A DNA stretch of 8,152 nt from a bacterium (GTDB lineage Bacteria; Bdellovibrionota; Bdellovibrionia; Bdellovibrionales; UBA1609), in NCBI GenBank assembly GCA_021784635.1, contig JAJYHS010000288.1, positions 1 to 8,152 on the forward strand, given 5' to 3'. Positions 1-5,976 of this stretch are shown here, piece after piece. Positions within the stretch are counted from its first letter, which is position 1. Each line of letters opens with the position of its first letter. Position numbers and translations under genes: made by a program. The notes beneath the pieces are model-generated. The model was given only the letters and a program-made list of their open reading frames with translations. It was not told the DNA's origin and ran no database searches.

Positions 1-1
1 A

Positions 2-208
2 GCCCACAACGTCGATGAACAATATTTTTCAAGTTGCGTGACCGGCACAGCAGCCGATGCGGCGATTCGCGCGCAAGCCCAATTGGGCGCCCAAGCCGGT
101 GTCAAAGGCACCCCAACCTTTTTTGTCAACGACAGGATGCTCACCCGTGGCAGCTTAATTCCGGTTTTAGACGCCGTTCATTCTGCCCTTGAAAAGGCGA
201 AGCACTAG
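2..208 (+). CDS. DsbA-family thiol-disulfide oxidoreductase, C-terminal part (5' end outside window)
   Basis: The reading frame is open from the left edge to a TAG at 206-208 and gives 68 residues. The end of a thioredoxin fold is visible: an alanine-rich helix (visible residues about 17-31), then Gly-Val-Lys-Gly-Thr-Pro-Thr-Phe-Phe-Val-Asn at 33-43. This is the cis-proline loop and following strand typical of DsbA/thioredoxin-like proteins; the proline at visible residue 38 would sit beside the active-site CXXC. A short Gly-Ser-Leu-Ile turn and a final helix follow, as in DsbA-like domains (DSBA/Thioredoxin_4 type). The CXXC and any signal peptide lie outside the window, so periplasmic location and oxidase versus isomerase role cannot be read here. 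The gene ends 59 bp before dps on the same strand, so co-transcription is possible. Confidence 0.85.
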   Translation, partial: AHNVDEQYFSSCVTGTAADAAIRAQAQLGAQAGVKGTPTFFVNDRMLTRGSLIPVLDAVHSALEKAKH

Positions 209-267
209 CTCACCTATTCAAATCATGCTAAATATTGTGCTATTGCCACTAAAGGGAGGTCACCACA

Positions 268-741
268 ATGAAAGAAATCAATGTTGGGATTGGTGAGCGC
301 GATCGAAAAAATATCGTCTCCGGTTTGTCGAAACTTTTAGCTGATACCTACACGTTATACCTCCAAACGCATAACTTTCACTGGAATGTCAAAGGCCCAA
401 TGTTTCAAACACTGCACCTTATGTTTGAACAACAATACATGGAATTGGCGCTTGCCGTTGACCTTATAGCCGAGCGAATTCGCGCATTAGGGTTCCCGGC
501 ACCCGGTACCTACGCGGAATTTTCTGAGTTATCCTCGATAAAAGAAATTCGTGGAGTTCCTAACGCCGAGTCAATGATTGCGACACTTATTGACGGCCAA
601 GAAGCGGTGGTTAGGACCGCCCGCGAAGTATTCCCACTTGTCGATGAAGTCCACGATGAGCCTACGGCTGATTTACTCACTCAACGAATGCAAGTTCACG
701 AAAAAACCGCGTGGATGCTGAGAAGTCTGTTAGATAAGTAA
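268..741 (+). CDS. dps: Dps-family DNA-binding ferritin-like protein
   Basis: Dps proteins form hollow 12-subunit shells that oxidise Fe(II), preferably with hydrogen peroxide, store the iron and often coat DNA in stressed cells. The 157-residue product has the normal Dps length and four-helix pattern. The signature at residues 35-57 (His-Asn-Phe-His-Trp-Asn-Val, then Phe, Leu-His and Phe-Glu) is textbook. The inter-subunit ferroxidase ligands are all present: His38, His50 and Glu54 from one subunit, Asp65 and Glu69 (in Asp-x-x-x-Glu-Arg) from the other, matching E. coli His51, His63, Asp67, Asp78 and Glu82. The N-terminus is short with few lysines, so it lacks the long lysine-rich DNA-binding tail of E. 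coli Dps; DNA binding is not assured. The ATG is preceded by a very good Shine-Dalgarno, GGGAGG at 254-259, eight bases upstream. No clear OxyR or Fur box was recognised in the 59-bp leader, and no good terminator on the plus strand after it. Confidence 0.96.
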   Translation: MKEINVGIGERDRKNIVSGLSKLLADTYTLYLQTHNFHWNVKGPMFQTLHLMFEQQYMELALAVDLIAERIRALGFPAPGTYAEFSELSSIKEIRGVPNAESMIATLIDGQEAVVRTAREVFPLVDEVHDEPTADLLTQRMQVHEKTAWMLRSLLDK

Positions 742-748
742 CGGATTC

Positions 749-785
749 AAAAAAGCCGTCTTACAAGAGTTTAAAGATGCCGGCT
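749..785 (-). terminator. Candidate Rho-independent terminator of the 771-1349 gene
   Basis: Read on the minus strand, AGCCG-gca-TCTT is followed by an 11-base loop, then AAGACGGCT and a run of six T. The arms pair over nine base pairs with a 3-base bulge, and the T-run follows the stem directly, as in an intrinsic terminator. The left arm lies inside the last codons of the minus-strand gene and the stop codon falls in the loop. On the plus strand no T-run follows the hairpin, so it should not serve dps in the same way. The bulge lowers confidence. Confidence 0.5.
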
Positions 786-1349
786 AAGAAGCTCGAATAG
801 TTTGTTGGTGTAATCATTAAACATGCGCCAGCAGATTTCTCGAAGGCCGTGGTTGAAATCCAACAGAAACGCCACGGCAACGATGGCCGCAAGCGAATAG
901 ACCATGCAGCGTATAACCCAAACCGTAGAACGCAAATCCCGAACGATTTCTTCACGGCTGATATGTTCGATCATTTTGAGCGTCATTTTCAATTCTTCGA
1001 AGTGGCTAACGGCATGATCTAAAATTTCTTGTTGTTTGGTCATGGGCAATTGACTCAAGTTGGGGAAGTCGCGCTTAAGTCGAATCGCATTGATAAGGTC
1101 TTTTGCGTGTTGAACATGCGGCGTCCCCCGGTTGATAAAGGCCGCGTACATGCGTTTTAACGAAACGAATTCGTCAAGAACAAGATCGGCTTCTTCATAA
1201 CGCGCATCAACGACTCGACTGAGGACTTCGCGGCGCAAAGTTGAATCCTTGCCCGCCTGGCGCGAGCGCAATCGCGTCTGCAGTTCCTTTCTTAGCGCCT
1301 GGGTTCGTTGCTCTTCGAGTGCGCGAAAATCGATCTTTTTTGCATCCAT
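771..1349 (-). CDS. Unrecognised protein with a C-terminal membrane anchor, 192 aa
   Basis: I do not recognise this family. The first ~140 residues are soluble, helical and highly charged: residues 1-45 are rich in Arg, Lys, Glu and Gln in a coiled-coil-like pattern, and 47-72 and 105-140 look like further amphipathic helices. One clear transmembrane segment lies at about 142-163 (Val-Trp-Val-Ile through Ala-Phe-Leu-Leu), followed by a ~29-residue amphipathic tail. There is no N-terminal signal, so the large domain is probably cytoplasmic with the anchor near the C-terminus. The ATG at 1349 is the first usual start after an in-frame stop upstream on the minus strand. It has no good Shine-Dalgarno; the leader next to it is only A-rich. 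It converges with dps and diverges from the coiled-coil gene at 1484. Codon use and even helical composition support a real gene; the function is unknown. Confidence 0.8.
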   Translation of the reverse strand: MDAKKIDFRALEEQRTQALRKELQTRLRSRQAGKDSTLRREVLSRVVDARYEEADLVLDEFVSLKRMYAAFINRGTPHVQHAKDLINAIRLKRDFPNLSQLPMTKQQEILDHAVSHFEELKMTLKMIEHISREEIVRDLRSTVWVIRCMVYSLAAIVAVAFLLDFNHGLREICWRMFNDYTNKLFELLSRHL

Positions 1350-1414
1350 ATTTTTTCTATTCGGCAGACTTAGGTCGCGATTTGAGCGTAACGCACAATT
1401 TCATCCACCATTTT

Positions 1415-1444
1415 TTGACAAGAATTGTACGAATTTGAGACAAT
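1415..1444 (+). promoter_or_regulatory. Candidate sigma70-type promoter for the coiled-coil gene
   Basis: A perfect -35 hexamer TTGACA lies at 1415-1420. After an 18-base spacer comes GACAAT at 1439-1444, four of six matches to TATAAT. This would start transcription near 1451, giving a leader of about 30 bases before the ATG at 1484, with the AAGGAG Shine-Dalgarno at 1471-1476 inside it. The -35 is convincing; the -10 is only fair. The call was made by eye, with no start-site data. Confidence 0.5.
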
Positions 1445-1447
1445 TTT
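1421..1447. promoter_or_regulatory. Inverted repeat inside the promoter, possible operator
   Basis: AGAATTGT at 1421-1428 and ACAATTTT at 1440-1447 are inverted copies matching at seven of eight positions, separated by 11 bases. Centre-to-centre spacing is 19 bases, roughly two helical turns, as a dimeric repressor would need. The repeat fills the spacer and -10 of the candidate promoter. A third copy of the core, ACAATTT, occurs at 1395-1401. The region is A/T-rich, so chance pairing is possible. Confidence 0.3.
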
Positions 1448-1483
1448 ATTAGAAATCAGTTTACGTGCGGAAGGAGCCGCCCG

Positions 1484-2683
1484 ATGGCGCAAGGAACGTT
1501 TGAAACCTCACTAGACTTAAATTTTACTGAGGCCGAAATAAACGGTCGAGGTCCTGTATCATTACCGAACACTCCCGACCAATTACCAGATCCCATCGAT
1601 CTAGCGGATCTGCCGGAATCCATTTTGCAATCAAGCGCGATGGAAGCCGTGATTCAGCAAAATGAAGATCTTATGGCGCGGCTAACCGTATCGCTGCGCC
1701 GGATTTCATTTCTTGAAGAAAAGGTAAAAGAGAGCACGGCCGAATCCCAAACTTACAAAGACCGTCACGAAAATTTAAAGGATCAAATTTTAATTCTCAA
1801 AGAGCAAACCAAACGTTTGACGCACAAAAACGCGGGGGTTGCCAACGAACGCGCGCGCCGCGATCAAGAGATTGCCGAACTCAAAGAGCAAATTCGGGTT
1901 CTCGAAGTCCGTTACGCCGAACTGTTTCAAACCAATCGTTCGGCTAAACAAAAGTTCGACGACGAACTCACAAGTTACGAAAAAATTGTGAATCGTTTTC
2001 GTAAATACCGGCAAAATATTAAAATAACTCTCCCTAAATTTCGTCGAGAATTCGACGCTTTGAAAAGTCGCTTGACGCAACAAGAAGCGCTTGTCGCCGG
2101 GTTACGGCAAAATTTGAATGAAACGACCGAGTACATCACCGAGCAAGGGCAAAATCACAAACGTGAAATTCGCGATCTGACCGAGTCATTTGAGGCCAAG
2201 ATTAAAGACCTTAACGGCGAGAACGAAATGCTGATGGAGCAAAATCGTGTACTCGGCGAGCGGCTGAAGGAATTTGACCGGCTTCAAACCGACCGTTACC
2301 GTCTCGAAAATGAATTGGTGGTCGCGAATCGCCGCGAACAAGAGTCACGGGAACAATTTGAAACTGAACTTCACGAAACACAGGCGTTACTCGGCAAATA
2401 CCGCAGCGAAAGCAAACAGCTTGCCGTCGAACTCCAAGAGAAGATTTCGCAAATTGAAGACTATAAAAAGCAAAATGATCATCTGCGAGAGACGCAAGAA
2501 GCCCTTAATGAACAAGTCGAAAGCTTACAAGCCCTCTGGAGCGAAAAGCAGGCGAAAGTCGAGAACTTGACTGAGCAAAAGGCCTCACTGCAACGGCTCA
2601 ATCAAGAATTGAGTGTGGCATGCAACAAGCAGCGAATCGAGATTCGCGAACTCAACGAAAAGCTTAGTCGATCGTCAGTTTGA
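1484..2683 (+). CDS. Long coiled-coil protein, function unknown, 399 aa
   Basis: No named family was recognised. Residues 1-50 are acidic, proline-rich and probably disordered (several Pro between 24 and 43). From about residue 55 to the end nearly everything is heptad-patterned helix full of Glu, Gln, Lys, Arg and Leu. It forms two coils, about 55-178 and 188-395, broken near Pro184 in a basic stretch (Lys180-Ile-Thr-Leu-Pro-Lys-Phe-Arg-Arg). There is no signal peptide and no membrane segment, so it should be a cytoplasmic, rod-like, probably dimeric protein. It has a single cysteine near the C-terminus. Such proteins often act as scaffolds in cell division, polarity or envelope assembly, but coiled-coil similarity alone cannot show that. 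The start is well supported: AAGGAG at 1471-1476, seven bases before the ATG, behind a promoter-like sequence. Its 3' end overlaps the end of the opposing STAS gene. Confidence 0.85.
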   Translation: MAQGTFETSLDLNFTEAEINGRGPVSLPNTPDQLPDPIDLADLPESILQSSAMEAVIQQNEDLMARLTVSLRRISFLEEKVKESTAESQTYKDRHENLKDQILILKEQTKRLTHKNAGVANERARRDQEIAELKEQIRVLEVRYAELFQTNRSAKQKFDDELTSYEKIVNRFRKYRQNIKITLPKFRREFDALKSRLTQQEALVAGLRQNLNETTEYITEQGQNHKREIRDLTESFEAKIKDLNGENEMLMEQNRVLGERLKEFDRLQTDRYRLENELVVANRREQESREQFETELHETQALLGKYRSESKQLAVELQEKISQIEDYKKQNDHLRETQEALNEQVESLQALWSEKQAKVENLTEQKASLQRLNQELSVACNKQRIEIRELNEKLSRSSV

Positions 2684-3053
2684 GGCCGAAAGGTTTGATT
2701 CTGTCCAGAGCCTGGGCTTCGCTGTGAGAAAAGGCGCGCTCGGCGTCTTTCACATCCCGATAAATTTCGATCCCGTCGACGGGGCTTGATTCGAATAAAC
2801 GCATGAATTCGGCCCTTACCGCGCAAATTTTAAAACTTTGCCCGTTTTTCTTCGAAAGTGTCGTAAGGAGTTCGAGAAACGGAGTAATACCGCTTGAACC
2901 GACAAAACTAAGATCCTGCAAATTGAAAATGATTTTTTTCTCGGCGAACTTCTCTAGGCACTGAGACTTGAGCGTATCCGCACTTTCGAAATCCATTTGC
3001 CCGATAAGGCTCACAACAAAAATTCCATCCCGATTTTCGACTTTCGCATCCAT
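2664..3053 (-). CDS. STAS-domain protein, anti-sigma-factor-antagonist-like
   Basis: Small STAS proteins such as SpoIIAA bind partner-switching kinases/anti-sigma factors, and phosphorylation of a serine in the loop before helix 2 controls binding. With the start chosen here the product is 129 residues. The fold order is visible: beta strand Ile-Phe-Val-Val-Ser-Leu-Ile-Gly (11-18), the Asp21-Phe-Glu-Ser-Ala helix start, strand Lys-Ile-Ile-Phe-Asn-Leu (40-45), then Leu-Ser-Phe-Val-Gly-Ser-Ser-Gly-Ile at 48-56 and the long helix after it. Ser53/Ser54 provide the switch serine, but the aspartate usual just before it (Asp-Ser-Ser-Gly) is Gly52. About 20 residues extend past the normal domain end. 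An in-frame ATG 15 codons upstream (3098) lacks a Shine-Dalgarno, whereas 3053 is preceded by AGGGGG seven bases away, so 3053 is preferred. No partner kinase or sigma factor is in view. The divergent neighbour is the cyclase. Confidence 0.88.
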   Translation of the reverse strand: MDAKVENRDGIFVVSLIGQMDFESADTLKSQCLEKFAEKKIIFNLQDLSFVGSSGITPFLELLTTLSKKNGQSFKICAVRAEFMRLFESSPVDGIEIYRDVKDAERAFSHSEAQALDRIKPFGLKLTID

Positions 3054-3090
3054 GTCGAATCCCCCTGACAATGGTCGAGGCGTGAACCGC

Positions 3091-3120
3091 CTGTCCATAT
3101 CTGCGTGATCACACTATCAT
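3091..3120 (+). promoter_or_regulatory. Candidate promoter of the adenylate cyclase gene with embedded palindrome
   Basis: TATCAT at 3115-3120 matches the -10 consensus at five of six positions; the -35 position, 18 bases upstream at 3091-3096 (CTGTCC), is weak (three of six). The spacer holds a perfect 8-base palindrome, GTGATCAC at 3105-3112. On the minus strand a weak promoter-like pair (TTAGCA, 17 bases, AGATAT) for the STAS gene would overlap the same palindrome, so one regulator could touch both genes. The palindrome has CRP-like half-sites (TGA/TCA) but without the 6-base spacing a CRP site needs. Confidence 0.3.
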
Positions 3121-3179
3121 GCTAACAGACATTCGGGTAAAATTTTAAGTCCAGATTCCACCGGAGTTTCAGCGGCACG

Positions 3180-5915
3180 ATGAGCTCTAAGTTAAGCAAC
3201 GAGAATAACAGTAATAAAGCCCGTTTTGAATTTAAGGGCTTGTTGCACAAACTCGTCTCGCCTTTAGCGGTCGGAATATATCTCGCAATAATTTCGGCGT
3301 TGATTGCGAAATCTTACTATGACGGCCGGCTGCAACCGTCTCGTTCATTGTTCATGCAAGCGCTACAGGCCATTGATCAAAATTTCATTGACGCACGGTT
3401 TCGATTGCGCGGCCCAAAACCCGTTGACCCGCAAATTGCGATTTTGGCAATCGACGGGCGTTCTCTTGATATCGTAGGACGCTGGCCATGGCCACGCGCA
3501 ATTCTCGCTCGCGCGCTACAAAATACATTCCATTACGGCGCGAAAATTATTGCCGCGGACGCCGTGTGGAGCGAACCCACGCGCCGCCCGGCGCTTCATT
3601 TGGTGGAAGTACTCCGCCGAGAGACCCGCCTGCCGGGGGTTGTTAATGCCGACATTCAAAAAATTTTGAACAAAACCGACAGCGACAAAAAATTCGCTGA
3701 TTTTGTCGGCAAAAACAAAACTAAATTTATTTTAGGTGGATTTTTCAAGCATGGCGTAGGCGCCGATCACCCTGGATATATTGACCCCTGTTACGACGCC
3801 ATTTACCACCACTCCCCGTTATCTAACGCGATTTCAGAACAAAGCAAACCGCTTGTTGTGATAGCTGAAAATGAAATCGATTTTCCGCAACAGTTTACAA
3901 AACTTTACGAATATCAGCTCGCGCAGATCGCCGCGTCCGTTCGCAACCGCTACCCGATACCGAAAACTGCGGCCGAACAGTATGTATTGAATAAAAAAGT
4001 CCTTAACGCCGAGTTGAATTTTTGCGATTCGGATTTTTTGATTCCACAGCGCGACCCCGTCGCGAAGATTCTTAAACAGAATTGGGCACAGTTGAAGAGC
4101 CAAGTTGCCGGTTTGACGGCCCGGACATTCGAAGATTGGCGCGCCGATTTTCAGTCAAGCGCACCGGCCAATTTTGTATTGAACGCAAAAACATGGAAAA
4201 TGAATATTCCTGAAATCCAATCGCGCGGTGAAAATACCGGATTTTTTAACGCCGATCTCGACAGTGACGGTATAATTCGAAACACGTATTTGATCGCCCG
4301 TACGGGCAGCCGTTATATGCCGTCTCTGGCGCTGCAAACCTACCTCACTGCCACCGATCGCCAAACTGAAATTCAAATTGGCAATTTGCCCGATTTATCC
4401 GGCGTCGTTGGGGTAAAGCATTTCGCCATTACCGACCACAACGGTAACACTTTGTTTGACATCCCGGTAAACCCAAGCGGGGCCATGATGATTAACTACG
4501 CCGGCCCTGATCATATGTACCCCTACGCCTCGATTGCGGATATGCTCGACAACTCGAATCCGAATGTCACGGTCACACAACGAATTCTCAAGCGCGGTAA
4601 GTACGTGCTCGAAACGCGGCAGGTTTCGAAGGCCAGTTTTTTTAAAAACAAAATTTTATTTTTAGGCGCGACCGCAATCGGCATCAACGACATACGTGAC
4701 ACGCCTTTTGGCGGCGATTACCCCGGCGTTGAAATACACGCCAACATTTTGGGGAATTTACTTCAACATGATTTTCTTCGTCACGACGCGCGTGAGCATC
4801 TCTACATGCCTTGGTTTCTTTTAATTCTCGGAGTTTGCCTTGCCGGAGTTTTGGCTCAGTTCGGAGCATTAACCGGGATCGTTATCACGGGGGCGATTCT
4901 TGCAAGCCTCTTATTTATCGACAAGCAATTTTTATTTGGCCAGGGTCTTGTGGTTTCAATTGAACTTCCAATTATCGAAGTTCTTATGATGTATTTGGTC
5001 TTAACGTTTTACAAATACTTCACCGAGGAGCGCGCTAAACGGGAGCTGCGAGGGACTTTTTCTAAATATGTTTCGCCGGCTATTGTGAACGAGGTTTTGA
5101 AAGACCCGAAAAATCTCGAACTTGGCGGTCGAAAAGAACGCATTACCGTTTTTTTCTCGGATGTGCGCGGTTTTACAACACTCTCTGAAAAACTCGACCC
5201 CCTCGCACTCAGCGAATTGCTGAACAGCTACCTCACTCCCATGACTGAGATCGTATTTAAAAATAAGGGGACGCTCGATAAATACATGGGCGACGCCATT
5301 ATGGCCTTCTTCGGCGCCCCAATTCACTATGCCGATCACGGTCATTGCGCGTGCCGGTGCGCCCTCCAGAGTCTTGAGTGTTTAGCTAAATTAAACGACG
5401 GATTTCGAAAAAAGGGACGGACTGAGATCAACATCGGCATCGGCCTCAACACGGGCGATTGTAACGTCGGCAACATGGGGTCTCAAACGGTGCGCAATTA
5501 CACCGTCATGGGTGACGCCGTCAATTTAGCATCGCGCCTTGAAGGGATTAATAAAACATACGGTACTCATATCATCATCAGCGAATCGACCTACGCCGAC
5601 GTTAAAAACGACTTTTTTTGTCGTGAGCTCGACTGGGTTCGCGTTAAAGGTAAAATACAGCCCGTGAAAATTTATGAGCTGCTCGGAGAAAATCAAGTTG
5701 AAAAAACCGTGCTGAAGATGGCCGACTATTTTCGTGCCGGGTACGAGCTGTATCACGAAAAGAATTTTAAATCTGCCATCGCACAGTTCGAACGAGCCGT
5801 TCAGTGCCGCCCCGATGACTTGGCCGCAAAGCTCTACGTCGAACGCTGCCAAAAATTTCTCGCGACGCCGCCTCCCATCGACTGGGACGGCGTGTTCGTG
5901 ATGAAAACGAAGTGA
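3180..5915 (+). CDS. Membrane-bound class III adenylate cyclase with CHASE2 sensor and TPR
   Basis: Converts ATP to cAMP under control of a periplasmic sensor. Order of parts: cytoplasmic N-terminus; membrane segment ~26-43; periplasmic CHASE2 domain ~50-540 (Phe-Ile-Asp-Ala-Arg-Phe-Arg at its start, Asp-Ser-Asp-Gly at 361-364, late Gly-Val-Glu-Ile-His-Ala-Asn); three membrane segments ~545-561, 563-580 and 588-611; cyclase domain ~650-840; one TPR-like repeat ~847-890; and a Pro-Pro-Pro-x-Asp-Trp-Asp-Gly-Val tail at 897-905, common in this architecture. Catalytic residues are complete: metal-binding Asp661 (Phe-Ser-Asp-Val-Arg-Gly-Phe) and Asp705 (Met-Gly-Asp-Ala), adenine-specifying Lys701 and Thr775, and transition-state Asn782 and Arg786. 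Lys/Thr predicts ATP rather than GTP. The sensor is unusually long, with ~160 extra residues (about 190-352). The ATG is the only possible start after an in-frame stop at 3138. Its GGAG (3163-3166) sits 13 bases away, rather far, so translation may be modest. Confidence 0.96.
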   Translation: MSSKLSNENNSNKARFEFKGLLHKLVSPLAVGIYLAIISALIAKSYYDGRLQPSRSLFMQALQAIDQNFIDARFRLRGPKPVDPQIAILAIDGRSLDIVGRWPWPRAILARALQNTFHYGAKIIAADAVWSEPTRRPALHLVEVLRRETRLPGVVNADIQKILNKTDSDKKFADFVGKNKTKFILGGFFKHGVGADHPGYIDPCYDAIYHHSPLSNAISEQSKPLVVIAENEIDFPQQFTKLYEYQLAQIAASVRNRYPIPKTAAEQYVLNKKVLNAELNFCDSDFLIPQRDPVAKILKQNWAQLKSQVAGLTARTFEDWRADFQSSAPANFVLNAKTWKMNIPEIQSRGENTGFFNADLDSDGIIRNTYLIARTGSRYMPSLALQTYLTATDRQTEIQIGNLPDLSGVVGVKHFAITDHNGNTLFDIPVNPSGAMMINYAGPDHMYPYASIADMLDNSNPNVTVTQRILKRGKYVLETRQVSKASFFKNKILFLGATAIGINDIRDTPFGGDYPGVEIHANILGNLLQHDFLRHDAREHLYMPWFLLILGVCLAGVLAQFGALTGIVITGAILASLLFIDKQFLFGQGLVVSIELPIIEVLMMYLVLTFYKYFTEERAKRELRGTFSKYVSPAIVNEVLKDPKNLELGGRKERITVFFSDVRGFTTLSEKLDPLALSELLNSYLTPMTEIVFKNKGTLDKYMGDAIMAFFGAPIHYADHGHCACRCALQSLECLAKLNDGFRKKGRTEINIGIGLNTGDCNVGNMGSQTVRNYTVMGDAVNLASRLEGINKTYGTHIIISESTYADVKNDFFCRELDWVRVKGKIQPVKIYELLGENQVEKTVLKMADYFRAGYELYHEKNFKSAIAQFERAVQCRPDDLAAKLYVERCQKFLATPPPIDWDGVFVMKTK

Positions 5916-5976
5916 AGCTTGGTTTTAAGCGTAAATTTTGGTTGAGTCGGCCCACATTGTTAGACAAGATTGAAGA

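Noticed and set aside
209..267. OxyR-, Fur- or sigma70-type promoter for dps
   Set aside because: Only loose matches (for example TTCAAA with a poor -10) were found in this short AT-rich spacer; not enough to annotate.
2274..2570. A 98-codon lysine-rich plus-strand frame inside the coiled-coil gene
   Set aside because: It is the shifted frame of a Glu/Gln/Lys-rich coding sequence, which naturally yields Lys/Ser/Arg-rich shadows; no ribosome binding site.
3054..3098. Longer N-terminus for the STAS protein, starting at the ATG ending at 3098
   Set aside because: The extra 15 residues (Arg/Pro-rich) are not part of a STAS fold and that ATG has no Shine-Dalgarno, while the ATG at 3053 has AGGGGG at good spacing.
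3105..3114. CRP (cAMP receptor protein) binding site upstream of the cyclase gene
   Set aside because: The half-sites TGA and TCA abut directly; a CRP site needs about six bases between TGTGA and TCACA.
5001..5852. Minus-strand open frames opposite the cyclase domain (5001-5345, 5526-5852)
   Set aside because: They mirror the conserved catalytic region of the cyclase; their sequences show no family features and are shadows.
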